From: Actinacidiphila paucisporea
GTDB taxonomy: Bacteria > Actinomycetota > Actinomycetes > Streptomycetales > Streptomycetaceae
Length of the DNA: 64,000 nucleotides
Assembly (NCBI RefSeq): GCF_900142575.1
Contig: NZ_FRBI01000005.1
Location: forward strand, 186,001-250,000
Reading direction: 5' to 3'
Shown: positions 21,044-31,592 of the stretch, piece by piece
Layout of the letters: every line of letters begins with the position of its first letter
Position numbering within the stretch: position 1 is the stretch's first letter
Notes under the pieces: model-generated
What the model saw: only the letters and a program-made list of their open reading frames with translations
Databases searched by the model: none
Told to the model about the DNA's origin: nothing
Translations under genes and position numbers: made by a program

Positions 21044-21592
21044 TCAGCCGTAGGTGTCGCCGGGTCCGCGGCTGCCCGGCGCCCGCAGCCGGCCGTAGGA
21101 GCGGGTCGGGGCCGCAGGACCGAGCACCTTGAGCAGCTTGACCGTGCCGTGGCCGAGGTCAGCGTTCAGCCGGGCGACCAGGGTCGGCGCCAGCAGCCGC
21201 AGCTGGGTCGCCCACGCCGTCGAGTCGCACTGCACGGTCAGCACCCGCGCGTCCTCGTCGTAGCGGTCGGGCGAGCAGTGCTGGGCGACCTCCGGGCCGA
21301 CCAGCTGCGGCCAGCGGCCCATCACCCCGCCGACCGCGGCCGGCGCCTCCCAGCCGCGCTCGGTGATCAGCCGGTTGATGGCGGCCCCCAGCGGCAGCGG
21401 ATCCCTGCCGTCCGCCCTGGCACCGCTGCGCAGCCCGCCCCGCCTGGCCTGTTTCTTCTGTACGGCCGCGGCGCCCCTGGCCCTGGCCTGCTCCTTGGCC
21501 GCCCGCAGCGCCACCCGCGCCAGGTCCACGCCCGACGCCTCCGGGGGCGCGGGCTGCTGGGGTACGTCGCCGGTCCCCGCCGTCTCGCTCAC
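21044..21592 (-). CDS. dciA: DciA/DUF721-type replicative helicase operator protein
   Basis: 182 residues. The C-terminal DUF721/DciA region includes [38 protein letters not shown] and [20 protein letters not shown]. This is the KH-like fold that in mycobacteria helps load DnaB. The N-terminal 80 residues are basic and Ala-rich. The GTG start at 21592 overlaps the recF stop as GTGA (21589-21592), so the two are translationally coupled. In this window dnaB is 39 kb away, but DciA is expected to act on it at oriC. Confidence 0.87.
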   Translation of the reverse strand: MSETAGTGDVPQQPAPPEASGVDLARVALRAAKEQARARGAAAVQKKQARRGGLRSGARADGRDPLPLGAAINRLITERGWEAPAAVGGVMGRWPQLVGPEVAQHCSPDRYDEDARVLTVQCDSTAWATQLRLLAPTLVARLNADLGHGTVKLLKVLGPAAPTRSYGRLRAPGSRGPGDTYG

Positions 21593-22737
21593 TGCCGAAC
21601 CACCGTCCCGTCCTCCACCGAGAAGCGCGCACCGCGCAGCACCCCCGGTACGTCGTCGTCCACCGCCGCGGTGACCAGCACCTGCTCGCCCGGCGCCACC
21701 AGCTCGGCCAACCGCTCCCTGCGCCTGGCGTCCAGTTCGGCGAAGACGTCGTCCAGCACGAGCACAGGTTCGCCGCCGTCCGCGCACAGCAGCTCGTAGG
21801 AGGCCAGCCGCAGCGCCAGGGCGTACGACCAGGACTCGCCGTGGCTGGCGTAGCCCTTGGCGGGCATCGGGCCGAGCCTGAGCAGCAGGTCGTCCCGGTG
21901 CGGGCCGACCAGGGTCACCCCGCGTTCTATCTCCTGCCGCCGGGCCGCACCCAGTGCTTCGAGCAGCCGCTGGAAGAGCTCCTCGCGGCCGGCCGCGCCC
22001 GCCAGCACCTCCTCGCCCATCGAGCTGCGGTAGTCCAGGCCCACCGGGCCGCCGCCGGGCGCCAGCTGCTCGTACGCCTTGTCGGCCAGCGGTTGCAGCG
22101 CCGCCACCAGGTCGAGCCGGTGGGCCAGCAGCTCGGCGCCGACGGTGGCCAGGTGCTGGTCCCACACGTCGAGAGTGGACAGGTCGGCGCCCTTGCCGCC
22201 GTGCCTGCGGGCCAGCGCGGCGGTTTTCAGCAGCGTATTGCGCTGCTTCAACACTCTTTCGAAGTCGCTGCGAACGCCCGCAAGGCGCGGTGCGCGGGCG
22301 GTGATCAGCTCGTCGAGGAAGCGGCGGCGCTCCCCCGGATCGCCCTTGACCAGCGCCAGGTCCTCCGGTGCGAACAGCACGCTGCGGACGATGCCGAGCA
22401 GATCGCGCGGCCGGACCTGGGTGGAGCGGTTGATCCTGGCCCGGTTGGCCCGGCCCGGGTTGATCTCCAGCTCCAGCAGCTGGCGGCGCTCCCCGTCGGC
22501 GGGCGAGCCCTGCACGACCTGGGCCCGTACCACCGCCCGCTCGGCCCCGACCCGGACCAGCGGGGCGTCGGAGGCGACCCGGTGGCTGCCCAGCGTCGCC
22601 AGGTAGCCGACCGCTTCGACCAGGTTGGTCTTGCCCTGCCCGTTGGGGCCCACGAAAGCCGTGACGCCCGGGTCGAGAGGGACCTCGGCCCGGGCGTAGG
22701 AGCGGAAGTCGGCGAGCGACAGGTGCGCTACGTGCAT
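21589..22737 (-). CDS. recF: DNA replication and repair protein RecF
   Basis: 382 residues. ABC-type/SMC-like ATPase of gap repair that helps load RecA on SSB-coated gaps. Walker A is [16 protein letters not shown] (about 28-43), the signature segment is near [14 protein letters not shown], and Walker B is [13 protein letters not shown]. Start ATG 22737 reads [14 protein letters not shown]. It follows gnd by 58 bp and overlaps dciA by 4 bp. Confidence 0.97.
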   Translation of the reverse strand: MHVAHLSLADFRSYARAEVPLDPGVTAFVGPNGQGKTNLVEAVGYLATLGSHRVASDAPLVRVGAERAVVRAQVVQGSPADGERRQLLELEINPGRANRARINRSTQVRPRDLLGIVRSVLFAPEDLALVKGDPGERRRFLDELITARAPRLAGVRSDFERVLKQRNTLLKTAALARRHGGKGADLSTLDVWDQHLATVGAELLAHRLDLVAALQPLADKAYEQLAPGGGPVGLDYRSSMGEEVLAGAAGREELFQRLLEALGAARRQEIERGVTLVGPHRDDLLLRLGPMPAKGYASHGESWSYALALRLASYELLCADGGEPVLVLDDVFAELDARRRERLAELVAPGEQVLVTAAVDDDVPGVLRGARFSVEDGTVVRQ

Positions 22738-22795
22738 CGCGTGCTTGGCGCGTCTCCGCGCCGACCTCCCATGCTTGCTGTGTGGTGCGGGCCGC

Positions 22796-23674
22796 CTACT
22801 CGGCGGCGGTGACGGCGTGGCCGCCGAATTCGTTGCGGAGCGCGGCGATCATCTTCATCTGCGGCGAGTCCTCCTGGCGGGACGCGAAGCGCGCGAAGAG
22901 CGAGGCGGTGATCGCCGGCAGCGGCACCGCGTTGTCGATCGCGGCCTCCACCGTCCAGCGTCCCTCGCCCGAGTCGTCGGCGTAACCGCGCAGGGCGCCC
23001 AGGTGCTCGTCCTTGTCCAGGGCGTCCACGGCCAGGTCGAGCAGCCAGGAGCGGATGACCGTACCGGACTTCCAGGAGCGGAAGACCTCGCGGACGTCGG
23101 TGACCGAGTCCACCGCCTCGAGCAGCTCCCAGCCCTCGGCGTAAGCCTGCATCATCGCGTACTCGATGCCGTTGTGGACCATCTTCGCGAAGTGTCCGGC
23201 GCCGACCCGGCCCGCGTGGACCGCTCCGGCGTCGCCCTCGGGCTTGAGCGCGTCGAAGATCGGCTGCGCCTTGGCGACGTCCTCGTCCTTGCCGCCGTAC
23301 ATCAGGGCGTAGCCGTTGGCTAGGCCCCACACGCCGCCGGAGACACCGCAGTCGACGAAGCCGATGCCCTTGGCCGCCAGCTGCTCGGCGTGCTTCTCGT
23401 CGTCCGTCCAGCGGCTGTTGCCGCCGTCGACCACCAGGTCGCCGGGGGAGAGCAGCTCGCCCAGCTCGTCGATGGTGGACTGGGTCGCGGCGCCGGCCGG
23501 CACCATCACCCACACCACGCGCGGACCCTGCAGGCCGTCCACAAGCTCCTTGAGGCTGTGGACATCGGCGAGATCGGGATTGCGGTCGTATCCGATGACG
23601 GTGTGGCCTGCGCGGCGGATGCGCTCACGCATGTTGCCGCCCATCTTGCCGAGACCGATGAGACCGAGCTGCAT
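22796..23674 (-). CDS. gnd: 6-phosphogluconate dehydrogenase, short (NAD-type) form
   Basis: 292 residues, the short bacterial form lacking the second C-terminal helical repeat. It oxidatively decarboxylates 6-phosphogluconate to ribulose 5-phosphate. Rossmann motif [12 protein letters not shown] (residues 4-15), substrate-binding VDGGNSRW and [10 protein letters not shown], and catalytic lysine in [16 protein letters not shown] 23674 is preferred over the adjacent GTG because AAGGA stands 6 nt before it. Placement between dnaN and recF is standard in streptomycetes. Confidence 0.95.
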   Translation of the reverse strand: MQLGLIGLGKMGGNMRERIRRAGHTVIGYDRNPDLADVHSLKELVDGLQGPRVVWVMVPAGAATQSTIDELGELLSPGDLVVDGGNSRWTDDEKHAEQLAAKGIGFVDCGVSGGVWGLANGYALMYGGKDEDVAKAQPIFDALKPEGDAGAVHAGRVGAGHFAKMVHNGIEYAMMQAYAEGWELLEAVDSVTDVREVFRSWKSGTVIRSWLLDLAVDALDKDEHLGALRGYADDSGEGRWTVEAAIDNAVPLPAITASLFARFASRQEDSPQMKMIAALRNEFGGHAVTAAE

Positions 23675-23799
23675 CACAAATCCTTCGTTCGAAGCGTCGC
23701 GCGCGTCCCCGTGGTGTGCGGGGCCGCCTGCTGCTGCCTGAGCCTGAACCTGACCTGGGGACGAGCCTACGTCCGTCGCCGCGGCAGCCGCGGGCGGGC

Positions 23800-24930
23800 T
23801 CAGCCGGAAAGCCGCACCGGCATGATCAGGTACTTGTACGCCTCGTCGGGCTCGGCGTCGACGGCTGCCCGGCCGCTGAGCAGCGCCGGCTTGGTGGAGG
23901 TGGTGAACGACAGCTGCGCCGCGGGGGAGTCGATCGCGCTCAGCCCGTCCAGCAGGAAGGTCGGGTTGAAGGCGATCGAGATGTCGTCGCCCTCCAGCTT
24001 GGCGTCGACCCTTTCCACAGCCTGTGCATCGTCGCTGGAGCCGGCCTCCAGGGTGAGGACGCCCTGCTCGAAGCTCAGCCGCACCGGGGTGTTCCGCTCG
24101 GCAACCAGGGCGACGCGCTTGACGGCCTCGACGAAGGGTGCCGTCTCAATCACCGCGACGGAGGCGAACTCCGTCGGGAAGAGCGTGCGGTACTTCGGCA
24201 GGTCGCCTTCCAGCAGCCGGGTCGTCGTACGCCGCCCGGCGCCCTCGAAGCCGATCAGGCCCTCGCCGGCGCCGGAGCCCGCCAGCGCGATGGACACCGT
24301 GTCGCCGCTGGTGAGCGACTTGGCGGTGTCCTGCAGCGTCTTGGCGGGCACCAGGGCGACGGCCGAGATGTCGGCCTGCTCCGGCTTCCACAGGAACTCG
24401 CGGACCGCGAAGCGGTAGCGGTCGGTGGCGGCCAGCGTCACCGTGTCGCCCTCGATCTCGATCCGTACACCGGTCAGCACCGGCAGGGTGTCGTCGCGGC
24501 CGGCCGCGATGGCGACCTGGCTGGCAGCGGCGGCGAAGACCTCGCCGGGGACGGTGCCGGACACCACTGGCATCGCGGGCAGCGCCGGATACTCCTCGAC
24601 CGGCAGGGTGTGCAGGGTGAAGCGGGAACTGCCGCAGACGACGGTGACGCGGACCCCGTCGGTGGAAATCTCCACGGGGCGGTTGGGCAGCGCGCGGGAG
24701 ATGTCGGCGAGCAGCCGGCCGGACACCAGGACGGTGCCCTCCTCGTCCACCTCGGCCTCGACGGCGACCCGTGCCGAGACCTCGTAGTCGAAGCCGGACA
24801 GGCTCAGCTGGCCGTCCTCGGCCTTGAGCAGCAGTCCGGCGAGCACCGGCACCGGGGGGCGGGCCGGAAGGCTGCGGGCTGCCCAAGCCACTGCCTCGGC
24901 GAGTACGTCGCGCTCCACCCGGATCTTCAC
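23800..24930 (-). CDS. dnaN: DNA polymerase III beta sliding clamp
   Basis: 376 residues, with the three repeated clamp domains of about 120 residues expected for the ring-shaped processivity factor. Recognisable pieces are the N-terminus MKIRVERDVLAEAVAWAARS and the C-terminus DEAYKYLIMPVRLSG, which closes the ring and the partner-binding pocket. GTG start 24930 has AGGAGG 8-9 nt upstream. It is the first gene on the dnaN side of oriC. Confidence 0.98.
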   Translation of the reverse strand: MKIRVERDVLAEAVAWAARSLPARPPVPVLAGLLLKAEDGQLSLSGFDYEVSARVAVEAEVDEEGTVLVSGRLLADISRALPNRPVEISTDGVRVTVVCGSSRFTLHTLPVEEYPALPAMPVVSGTVPGEVFAAAASQVAIAAGRDDTLPVLTGVRIEIEGDTVTLAATDRYRFAVREFLWKPEQADISAVALVPAKTLQDTAKSLTSGDTVSIALAGSGAGEGLIGFEGAGRRTTTRLLEGDLPKYRTLFPTEFASVAVIETAPFVEAVKRVALVAERNTPVRLSFEQGVLTLEAGSSDDAQAVERVDAKLEGDDISIAFNPTFLLDGLSAIDSPAAQLSFTTSTKPALLSGRAAVDAEPDEAYKYLIMPVRLSG

Positions 24931-24979
24931 CGGAACCGCCTCCTGCTTGTTGCCAGCTGTCGGGGAACAGTCTGACGCA

Positions 24980-25640
24980 CAGGACTGTCAGTCGGAGCGG
25001 CTTGGCGTCAAGCGGCGCCACGGGTTGCCGGGCGGCGAGGTCCGAGTTGTGCACAGGACCCGCTTCGAAGCAGTTTCCCCGCTATCTACGTGTAGTCGTA
25101 GTAGTAGGGGTTGTGGATACCGTGGATAACCTGTTCCCGCGCAGGTCAGGCCTCGTTTTTTATCCCCAGGGCCTGTGGGCGGCGCCGGTGGACAACCAGG
25201 GGGTCCTGTGGACGACGGAAAGTTGTGCACACCCCGTACACAGGCGTCATGGGGTTGTCCCCAGCTCTGTCCCCAGAAATACCCAGGTTCTCCCCAGGCC
25301 AACCCACCACGTTGGTGTGACGGCTTTCACTCTCCCGTGGGACAGAGCACGTTTCGTTGCCGAACAGTGGACAAACATGTGGAGAAGTGGCCCGGAGCTG
25401 TGCACAACCGGCCTCAACCTGTGGGCGAGCGGTGGACAACCGATCAGCGGGGCTGTGGACGCCCGCTCCCTCCACAGTCTGTGGACGACGGTTACCCACA
25501 TATCCCCACCCCACTGAGCTGCCCGGACACCGTGGCGGGTGGTGCGCCTGTGGAGAATATCTGGACAACTCCGGTGTCCCCAGGGTGTGGACAGACAAAT
25601 CGCCGCGATCCTGTGGACAACAGGACCGCGGCGACGGGTA
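24980..25640. other. oriC: Chromosomal replication origin oriC
   Basis: The 732-bp dnaN-dnaA gap carries about 20 9-mers close to the streptomycete DnaA box (TTGTCCACA or complement). One exact copy is at 25612-25620. One-mismatch copies are at 25187-25195, 25366-25374, 25431-25439 and 25586-25594; further near matches include 25112-25120, 25121-25129, 25207-25215, 25454-25462, 25480-25488, 25492-25500 and 25549-25557. A TTGTGCACA variant occurs at 25047, 25223 and (complement) 25399, and TT(G/A)TCCCCA variants at 25160 and 25255. Boxes occur in both orientations. No long AT-rich unwinding element is visible beyond short patches near 25085-25105 and 25155-25163, which is usual for Streptomyces. 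Confidence 0.95.
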
Positions 25641-25662
25641 ATCGAACGGGAGGCGGCGCGCG

Positions 25663-27519
25663 TCAGCTCTTGATGCGGTTGGTCAGCTCGGTCACCTGGT
25701 TGTAGATGGACCGCCGCTCGGCCATCAGCGAGCGGATCTTCCGGTCGGCGTGCATGACCGTGGTGTGGTCGCGGCCGCCGAAGAGGGCGCCGATCTTCGG
25801 CAGCGACAGGTCGGTCAGCTCCCGGCACAGATACATGGCGATCTGCCGCGCGGTGACCAGCACCCTGCTGCGCGAGGAGCCCGACAGGTCGTCCACCGCC
25901 AGCCCGAAGTAGGCCGCGGTCTCCGCCATGATCGCGGTGCCGCTGATCTCCGGGACCGAGTCCTCGCCGCCCGGGATCAGGTCCTTGAGCACGATCTCGG
26001 TGAGCTGGAGATCCACCGGCTGCCGGTTGAGGCTCGCGAAGGCGGTGACCCGGATGAGCGCACCCTCCAGCTCCCGGATGTTCCGGGAGATCCGCGAGGC
26101 GATGAATTCCAGCACCTCGGGTGGCGCGTTCAGCTGCTCCTGGACCGCCTTCTTGCGCAGGATCGCGATCCGGGTCTCCAGCTCGGGCGGCTGGACGTCG
26201 GTGATCAGGCCCCACTCGAAACGGTTCCTCAGCCGGTCCTCCAGGGTGACCAGCTGCTTGGGCGGCCGGTCGGAGGACAGCACGATCTGCTTGTTGGCGT
26301 TGTGCAGGGTGTTGAAGGTGTGGAAGAACTCCTCCTGCGTCGACTCCTTGCTCGCCAGGAACTGGATGTCGTCGACGAGCAGGATGTCCATGTCGCGGTA
26401 GCGCTTGCGGAAGGCGTCCGCCTTGCCGTCCCTGATGGAGTTGATGAACTCGTTGGTGAATTCCTCCGAGCTGACGTACCTGACCCGGGTGCCCGGGTAG
26501 AGGCTCCTGGCGTAGTGCCCGATCGCGTGCAGCAGGTGCGTCTTGCCCAGCCCGGACTCGCCGTAGATGAACAGCGGGTTGTACGCCTTGGCCGGCGCCT
26601 CGGCCACCGCCACCGCCGCGGCGTGCGCGAAGCGGTTGGAGGCACCGATCACGAAGGTGTCGAAGAGGTACTTCGGGTTGAGGCGCGCGGTCGGCTCCAC
26701 GACCCCGCCGCTGCCGCCGGAACCGCCCGCCCCCGAGCCGCTGCTGCCGCCGGGGGGCGGCGGAACCGCCGAGGACCGCTGGGGCCGGGCAGCGGGCTGC
26801 TGCGCCCCCTGCGACGGGTAGCCGCCTCCTGAGCCGGGCCCGTAGGGGCGGTCGGCGGGGTGCGCCTGGTGCGGTACGGCCGGGTAGCCGCCGTCCAGAC
26901 GGTCGGGGCGATAGCGGTCACGGTCCCGGTCCCGGTCCCGGTCACCACGGGGGTCGCGGTGGTCACGGTCGTCGTGGTGCCCGCGCGGGTCCCTGGGGTC
27001 GCGGTGGTCACGGTCGTCGAGCCGGTCCCGCTGGTCGCGCGGCCCCCTGAGGTCGCGGTCGTCCCGGTCGCCGCGCGGATCCCGGTCGCCGCGGTCGTCC
27101 CGGGCGTCGGAGTAGGCGTCCGGCCTGCGGTCCTGGAAACCGCCACCGGCCGGCGCCCCCCAGTTCCCCAGGCCCGGCTGCTGCCATTCGTCCTCGGGCG
27201 TACGCGGCGGCCAGTCGTCCGTACCGCCGTCCGGCTGGTCCTGCTCGCCTCCGGAGGCGACGGCGATGGCGATCCCCACCGTGTGACCGAACTCATGGCT
27301 GAGCACATCCGTGATCAGCTGCTTGAGCTGCTGGCCCTCGAGGATCTTCTTGGCGTATTCGTTCGGTGCCGACAGCACGGCGGTGCCGGCGACCAGCGCC
27401 AGCGGCTGGATGCGACGCAGCCAATCCGCGTGGGTCGGCTTCAGGTCCTCGCTGTCCACCAGCAGTTTCCGGAGCACTTGTGGCCAGACTGCGGCAAGAT
27501 CGGCGGATACGTCAGCCAC
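25663..27519 (-). CDS. dnaA: Chromosomal replication initiator DnaA
   Basis: 618 residues, long as in other streptomycetes because of domain II. Domain I about 1-90 ([13 protein letters not shown]). Domain II about 100-270 is disordered and here rich in Asp-Arg repeats ([30 protein letters not shown]). AAA+ domain III has Walker [12 protein letters not shown], Walker [11 protein letters not shown] and sensor SSDRPP. Domain IV has the DnaA signature [18 protein letters not shown] start at 27519. Two boxes in the upstream region (27653-27673) suggest autorepression. It is transcribed away from rpmH and towards oriC. Confidence 0.98.
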   Translation of the reverse strand: MADVSADLAAVWPQVLRKLLVDSEDLKPTHADWLRRIQPLALVAGTAVLSAPNEYAKKILEGQQLKQLITDVLSHEFGHTVGIAIAVASGGEQDQPDGGTDDWPPRTPEDEWQQPGLGNWGAPAGGGFQDRRPDAYSDARDDRGDRDPRGDRDDRDLRGPRDQRDRLDDRDHRDPRDPRGHHDDRDHRDPRGDRDRDRDRDRYRPDRLDGGYPAVPHQAHPADRPYGPGSGGGYPSQGAQQPAARPQRSSAVPPPPGGSSGSGAGGSGGSGGVVEPTARLNPKYLFDTFVIGASNRFAHAAAVAVAEAPAKAYNPLFIYGESGLGKTHLLHAIGHYARSLYPGTRVRYVSSEEFTNEFINSIRDGKADAFRKRYRDMDILLVDDIQFLASKESTQEEFFHTFNTLHNANKQIVLSSDRPPKQLVTLEDRLRNRFEWGLITDVQPPELETRIAILRKKAVQEQLNAPPEVLEFIASRISRNIRELEGALIRVTAFASLNRQPVDLQLTEIVLKDLIPGGEDSVPEISGTAIMAETAAYFGLAVDDLSGSSRSRVLVTARQIAMYLCRELTDLSLPKIGALFGGRDHTTVMHADRKIRSLMAERRSIYNQVTELTNRIKS

Positions 27520-27908
27520 AGGGCACGCTCTCTCGGTTGCTTAGTTGCGTAGGTGGGGCAGCGAACTCCCGCAGGCGTGTGGACCTCGGCAGGGGCGGGA
27601 AGAGTACGGAGTTCAGCCACGGTAATCAGCGCGGCGGGCGTGGTTCAAGTCGTTGTCCACAGGCTGTGTACAAATGACGGGGGCGCGCCGCCGGGTTTGA
27701 CCGGATGGCCTAGCCGCACGTACCGTATCGAGGTCGAGTTGTCGATGGCTGCTGCCGCCTGCCTACCGATGGGCGAGGATCTTCCGAAGCGTTAACGCTG
27801 CAGGATGATCGTCAAGCGGTGCACCCGTTTGGTCCGCGAGCTTTTCGTGGGCGCACGGTGACAGCCAGGCGACGCCCCGCCGGACACGATCTCTTCTGGA
27901 GCCCCCGA
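27520..27908. other. dnaA-rpmH divergent intergenic region
   Basis: 389 bp with no gene. It holds the DnaA-box pair of the dnaA promoter region (27653-27673) and a possible rpmH promoter with TTGACC (27697-27702) and TACCGT (27721-27726) at 18-bp spacing. The remainder towards 27908 is the rpmH leader. Confidence 0.6.
27653..27673. promoter_or_regulatory. Inverted DnaA-box pair upstream of dnaA
   Basis: TTGTCCACA (27653-27661) is the exact streptomycete box. After 3 bp, TGTGTACAA (27665-27673) is a one-mismatch box in the opposite orientation. It lies 134 bp upstream of the dnaA start, consistent with autoregulation known for Streptomyces dnaA. Confidence 0.8.
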
Positions 27909-28046
27909 GTGAGCAAGCGCACCTTCCAGCCGAACAACCGCCGCCGCGCCAAGACCCACGGCTTCCGCCTGCGGATGCGCACGCGTGCGGGTCGCGCCAT
28001 CCTCGCCACCCGCCGTGGCAAGGGCCGCGCGCGCCTGTCCGCCTGA
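27909..28046 (+). CDS. rpmH: 50S ribosomal protein L34
   Basis: 45 residues, highly basic, [20 protein letters not shown] followed by the conserved [20 protein letters not shown]. Normal length. GTG start 27909. It heads the rpmH-rnpA-yidD-yidC-khpB-rsmG series, transcribed away from dnaA. Confidence 0.98.
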   Translation: MSKRTFQPNNRRRAKTHGFRLRMRTRAGRAILATRRGKGRARLSA

Positions 28047-28065
28047 TTGCCTCAGGTCTGATGTC

Positions 28066-28464
28066 GTGCTGCCCACCGAGAATCGGCTGAGGCGGCGCCA
28101 GGACTTCGCGACGGCGGTTCGCCGTGGACGACGGGCGGGCCGCCCGCTGCTGGTCGTCCATCTGCGTCGAGACGCCATGTACCCGCATGTGCCTGGGGGG
28201 AGCACTCCCCCGGCACGTGCGGGTTTCGTCGTGAGCAAGGCAGTCGGCGGGGCGGTACAGCGGAATCGGGTGAAGCGCAAACTGCGTCATCTCGTCCGGG
28301 CGCGTCTGTCGCTGCTGCCCCCCGGTAGCCTGGTAGTGGTACGCGCGCTTCCCGACGCGGGAAACGCGGACCACGCACAGCTGGCCCTCGACCTGGACGC
28401 CGCACTGCAGCGGCTGCTGGGCCGTGACACCCATGGCGACGCCGAGGGGAGGGTGGCTCAATGA
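28066..28464 (+). CDS. rnpA: Ribonuclease P protein component
   Basis: 132 residues. The protein subunit binds the RNase P RNA and pre-tRNA leaders. [10 protein letters not shown] near the start and the RNR motif in [16 protein letters not shown] (about 65-80) are diagnostic. GTG 28066 is used, 19 bp after the L34 stop. The stop overlaps the yidD start as ATGA at 28461-28464, indicating coupling. Confidence 0.97.
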   Translation: MLPTENRLRRRQDFATAVRRGRRAGRPLLVVHLRRDAMYPHVPGGSTPPARAGFVVSKAVGGAVQRNRVKRKLRHLVRARLSLLPPGSLVVVRALPDAGNADHAQLALDLDAALQRLLGRDTHGDAEGRVAQ

Positions 28465-28778
28465 AATACCCACTGCTGGCACTGATCAAGCTGTACCAGT
28501 GGACGATCAGTCCACTGCTCGGCCCGGTCTGCCGGTATTACCCGTCGTGTTCCCACTACGGGTACACCGCCATCGACCGGCATGGCGCGATCAAGGGCAC
28601 CGCCCTTACCGCGTGGCGCATCCTCCGGTGCAACCCTTGGTCGCCAGGCGGAGTGGACCATGTCCCGCCGCGTAAGCGGCCGCCATGGCACGAACTGCTG
28701 CGCCGCACCCTGCGGGGCGGCTCCGACGGGCCCGTCACGCCCGAGCCCACCGGACCCTCTCACGCCCAAGGAGCCTGA
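28461..28778 (+). CDS. yidD: Membrane protein insertion efficiency factor YidD
   Basis: 105 residues. Conserved core [31 protein letters not shown] and [15 protein letters not shown], including the three cysteines of the family. It has an amphipathic N-terminal helix and a C-terminal polar tail longer than in E. coli. It is wedged between rnpA and yidC and supports YidC/Sec insertion. Confidence 0.96.
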   Translation: MKYPLLALIKLYQWTISPLLGPVCRYYPSCSHYGYTAIDRHGAIKGTALTAWRILRCNPWSPGGVDHVPPRKRPPWHELLRRTLRGGSDGPVTPEPTGPSHAQGA

Positions 28779-28780
28779 CC

Positions 28781-30037
28781 GTGGGGATCCTGAACCCCCT
28801 ATACGACGCAGTGTCGTGGATCATCGTCCAGTTCCACTCGTTCTACAGCCTGATCTTCGACAAGGACAGCGGCTGGGCGTGGGGTCTGTCCATCGTCTCG
28901 CTGGTGATCCTGATCCGGATCTGCCTGATCCCGCTGTTCGTCAAGCAGATCAAGTCCACCCGGAACATGCAGGCGCTCCAGCCCAAGATGAAGGCGATCC
29001 AGGAGCGCTACAAGAACGACCGCCAGAAGCAGTCCGAAGAGATGATGAAGCTGTACAAGGAGACGGGTACCAACCCGCTCTCCTCGTGCCTGCCGATTCT
29101 GGCGCAGTCCCCGTTCTTCTTCGCGCTCTACCACGTGCTCAGCAACGTCGCGAAGGGCAATGAGGTCGGTGTCATCCACCTCAACCTCGTCCACAGCGCG
29201 CAGAAGGCCCACATCATCGGTGCCCCGCTGGCGGCGAAGTTCACCGACGGCGCCGCGAAGGTCCACGTGCTCGGTGCGACCCTGACCGATGTGCGGCTTG
29301 TCACCATCGTGATGATCCTCATGATGTCGGCCTCGCAGTTCTACACGCAGCGCCAGCTGATGACCAAGAACGTCGACATGACGGTGAAGACCCCGTTCAT
29401 GCAGCAGCAGAAGATGCTGATGTACGTCTTCCCGGTGATCTTCGCCGTGATGGGTATCAACTTCCCCGTCGGTGTCCTCATCTACTGGCTGACGACCAAC
29501 GTGTGGACCATGGGCCAGCAGATGTTCGTGATCTACCGCAACCCCACCCCCGGCAGCCTGGCCTTCCAGCAGCGCCAGGAGCGGCTGCGGGCCAAGGGCA
29601 AGCTGGTCGAGGCGCCCGAGGAGGTCGCCGCCAAGGAGGCGGTCGAGGTCGCGCGTGCCAACCGCACCCAGCCCAAGCGGCAGCCGAAGGCCAAGCGCCA
29701 GACCGGAGCCGCCGCGGGCGGTCCCGGAGCGCCCCGGGCGGGCGGCTCGGCCGGCTCTGTCGCCGACGGCTCCAACGACTCCGTCAGCGATGCCAAGGCT
29801 GACGCCCCCAGTGCAGACCAGTCCGCGTCCGGTGGTGCGAAGCCGGGCGGTCCCACGTCGGGCGGTGCTCCCAAGGGCGGTGCTCCCAGGTCCGGTGGCG
29901 GCGGCAAGAGCAGCGGCGGCGCACCGCGCGCCGGTGCCCCGAGGGCGGGCGGCCAGAAGCAGAGCGGCGGCACGCCGGGCAAGCAGTCCGGCGGGGCCAA
30001 GGCCAAGCCGGGCAACCTGTCGTCGAAGAAGAAGTAA
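28781..30037 (+). CDS. yidC: Membrane protein insertase YidC/Oxa1
   Basis: 418 residues. The first helix is near the start ([20 protein letters not shown]). The conserved insertase core has [20 protein letters not shown] with the hydrophilic-groove arginine and the [17 protein letters not shown] coiled loop, then three more helices ending at [19 protein letters not shown]. The last 130 residues form a Lys/Gly/Pro/Ala-rich cytosolic tail that can contact ribosomes. GTG 28781 is preceded by AAGGAG; upstream in-frame codons overlap yidD. Confidence 0.96.
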   Translation: MGILNPLYDAVSWIIVQFHSFYSLIFDKDSGWAWGLSIVSLVILIRICLIPLFVKQIKSTRNMQALQPKMKAIQERYKNDRQKQSEEMMKLYKETGTNPLSSCLPILAQSPFFFALYHVLSNVAKGNEVGVIHLNLVHSAQKAHIIGAPLAAKFTDGAAKVHVLGATLTDVRLVTIVMILMMSASQFYTQRQLMTKNVDMTVKTPFMQQQKMLMYVFPVIFAVMGINFPVGVLIYWLTTNVWTMGQQMFVIYRNPTPGSLAFQQRQERLRAKGKLVEAPEEVAAKEAVEVARANRTQPKRQPKAKRQTGAAAGGPGAPRAGGSAGSVADGSNDSVSDAKADAPSADQSASGGAKPGGPTSGGAPKGGAPRSGGGGKSSGGAPRAGAPRAGGQKQSGGTPGKQSGGAKAKPGNLSSKKK

Positions 30038-30052
30038 GAGGAGAGTCCAGGC

Positions 30053-30571
30053 GTGAGCGACGTCAACACCACCACGGCACCCGACAGCGGCTCGTCCGCG
30101 ACTCTGACCCGGCTGGAGCAGGAGGGTGAGATCGCGGCGGACTACCTGGAGGGGCTGCTGGACATCGCCGACCTCGACGGTGACATCGACATGGACGTCG
30201 AGGGCGAGCGTGCGTCGGTGTCGATCATCGGTGACACTTCCACCCGCGAGCTGACCAAGCTCGTCGGGCGGGACGGCGAGGTGCTGGAGGCGCTCCAGGA
30301 GCTGACCAGGCTCGCGGTGCACCGGGAAACCGGTGAGCGCAGCCGGCTGATGCTGGACATCGCCGGTTTCCGGGCCCGCAAGCGCGCCGAGCTGGCCCAG
30401 CTGGGCGCCGAGGCCGCGGCCGAGGCCAAGGAGACCGGTCAGCCGGTGAAGCTGGACCCGATGACGCCGTTCGAGCGCAAGGTCGTGCACGACGCGGTCG
30501 CCGCGGCAGGTCTCCGCAGCGAGTCCGAGGGCGAGGAGCCCCAGCGCAGGGTGGTCGTCCTGCCGGTCTGA
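30053..30571 (+). CDS. khpB: KH-R3H RNA-binding protein KhpB (Jag)
   Basis: 172 residues. An acidic N-terminus is followed by a KH domain (about 45-95, with LVGRDGEVLEALQELTRLAV) and an R3H domain (about 100-160, FRARKRAELAQLG with PFERKVVHDAVA). Unlike many Firmicute homologues it lacks the separate Jag-N domain. GTG 30053 has GAGGAGA upstream, 15 bp after yidC. It probably binds RNA with a KhpA partner encoded elsewhere. Confidence 0.93.
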   Translation: MSDVNTTTAPDSGSSATLTRLEQEGEIAADYLEGLLDIADLDGDIDMDVEGERASVSIIGDTSTRELTKLVGRDGEVLEALQELTRLAVHRETGERSRLMLDIAGFRARKRAELAQLGAEAAAEAKETGQPVKLDPMTPFERKVVHDAVAAAGLRSESEGEEPQRRVVVLPV

Positions 30572-30593
30572 CCGGCTGTTCGCCCCGATCGAT

Positions 30594-30621
30594 CGGCCCC
30601 GTCTGCTCGCAGGCGGGGCCG
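30594..30621 (+). terminator. Hairpin between khpB and rsmG
   Basis: CGGCCCCGTCTGC (30594-30606) pairs with GCAGGCGGGGCCG (30609-30621) with one wobble. It can end or attenuate the rpmH-khpB transcript before rsmG. Confidence 0.6.
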
Positions 30622-30679
30622 AAGCTTGTCAGCCTGGACACGAACGAACGCATGCGAGAACCGAGGAAAGGACAGTCCC

Positions 30680-31423
30680 GTGACGGAGGCAGCAGCGGAG
30701 CTTCCGGCGCCGCCCGAGCAGGCCGGGGCGGTGTTCGGCGAGCGGTTCGCCGATGCGCTGCGCTATGCCGAGCTGCTGGCGGATGCCGGGGTGCAACGCG
30801 GTCTGATCGGGCCGCGCGAGGTGCCCCGGCTGTGGGAGCGGCACCTGCTGAACTGCGCGGTGCTCTCCGAGGTGATCGACGAGGACGTGTCCGTCTGCGA
30901 TGTGGGCTCGGGCGCCGGCCTGCCCGGCATCCCGCTGGCCCTGGCCCGGCCGGACCTGGAGATCACCCTCCTGGAGCCGCTGCTGCGCCGTACGACCTTC
31001 CTGGAGGAGGTGGTACGGCTGCTGGGGCTGGCCAACGTGACGGTGGTCCGCGGTCGGGCCGAGGAGATGGTGGGCAAGCTGCCGCCGGTGGACGTGGTGA
31101 CCGCTCGCGCGGTCGCGCCGCTGGAGCGGCTGGCCGGCTGGGGGCTGCCGCTGCTGCGCCCGCACGGTGAGATGGCGGTACTGAAGGGCGACACTGCCGA
31201 GGAGGAGCTGAAGGCGGCCAGGGCGGCGCTGGGCCGGCTGGGCGCGGTGAGCGCCTCGGTGACACAGGTCGGCGCCGGCGTGGTCGATCCGTTGTCCACA
31301 GTCGTCCGGGTCCTGGTAGGAGAAAGCCCCGGCGGAGTTCGGGCGGCCACTCGGCGGGCGAAGGCTGCCCGCGCGAGCCGTACCCCGCGCAGCGGCGGCA
31401 GCGCGGGGCGCCGACGCCGCTGA
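30680..31423 (+). CDS. rsmG: 16S rRNA m7G527 methyltransferase
   Basis: 247 residues. SAM-binding [17 protein letters not shown] (about 72-88), [11 protein letters not shown] before it and [12 protein letters not shown] are typical of RsmG/GidB. The C-terminus is an Arg/Ala-rich extension. GTG 30680 follows AGGAAAGGAC. A perfect DnaA box (31292-31300) lies within its 3' part. Loss of RsmG gives low-level streptomycin resistance in Streptomyces. Confidence 0.96.
   Translation: MTEAAAELPAPPEQAGAVFGERFADALRYAELLADAGVQRGLIGPREVPRLWERHLLNCAVLSEVIDEDVSVCDVGSGAGLPGIPLALARPDLEITLLEPLLRRTTFLEEVVRLLGLANVTVVRGRAEEMVGKLPPVDVVTARAVAPLERLAGWGLPLLRPHGEMAVLKGDTAEEELKAARAALGRLGAVSASVTQVGAGVVDPLSTVVRVLVGESPGGVRAATRRAKAARASRTPRSGGSAGRRRR
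31292..31300. promoter_or_regulatory. Exact DnaA box inside the 3' end of rsmG
   Basis: TTGTCCACA. Together with the inverted pair at 31593-31627 and parS at 31499, it makes a small DnaA/ParB-binding zone ahead of parA. Confidence 0.6.
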
Positions 31424-31498
31424 GCGACTAGCCGGAAACGGCCAAAACTGCATAATCCGGAGTGTCTGCCGGGATACCGGCTTGGCGCGGCGCATCGT

Positions 31499-31512
31499 GT
31501 TCCACGTGAAAC
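31499..31512. promoter_or_regulatory. parS: parS site 1
   Basis: GTTCCACGTGAAAC, one base from the streptomycete consensus GTTTCACGTGAAAC. Intergenic between rsmG and parA. ParB binding site. Confidence 0.9.
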
Positions 31513-31592
31513 GTCGCTCACTGCTTCCAGGAGTCCTCAGCCGTGGTCGCGCCGCGGCCGAGGCGCGCGCCAACAAACCGTCCAAGCCCAAT

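Noticed and set aside
25002..25598. Open frames on both strands inside oriC
   Set aside because: They translate DnaA boxes into repeated W-T-T or C-G-Q patterns and have no family resemblance.
26860..27230. Repeated GGTCCCGGTC-type units considered as CRISPR or satellite
   Set aside because: They are in frame in dnaA and encode the Asp-Arg linker; no uniform spacers.
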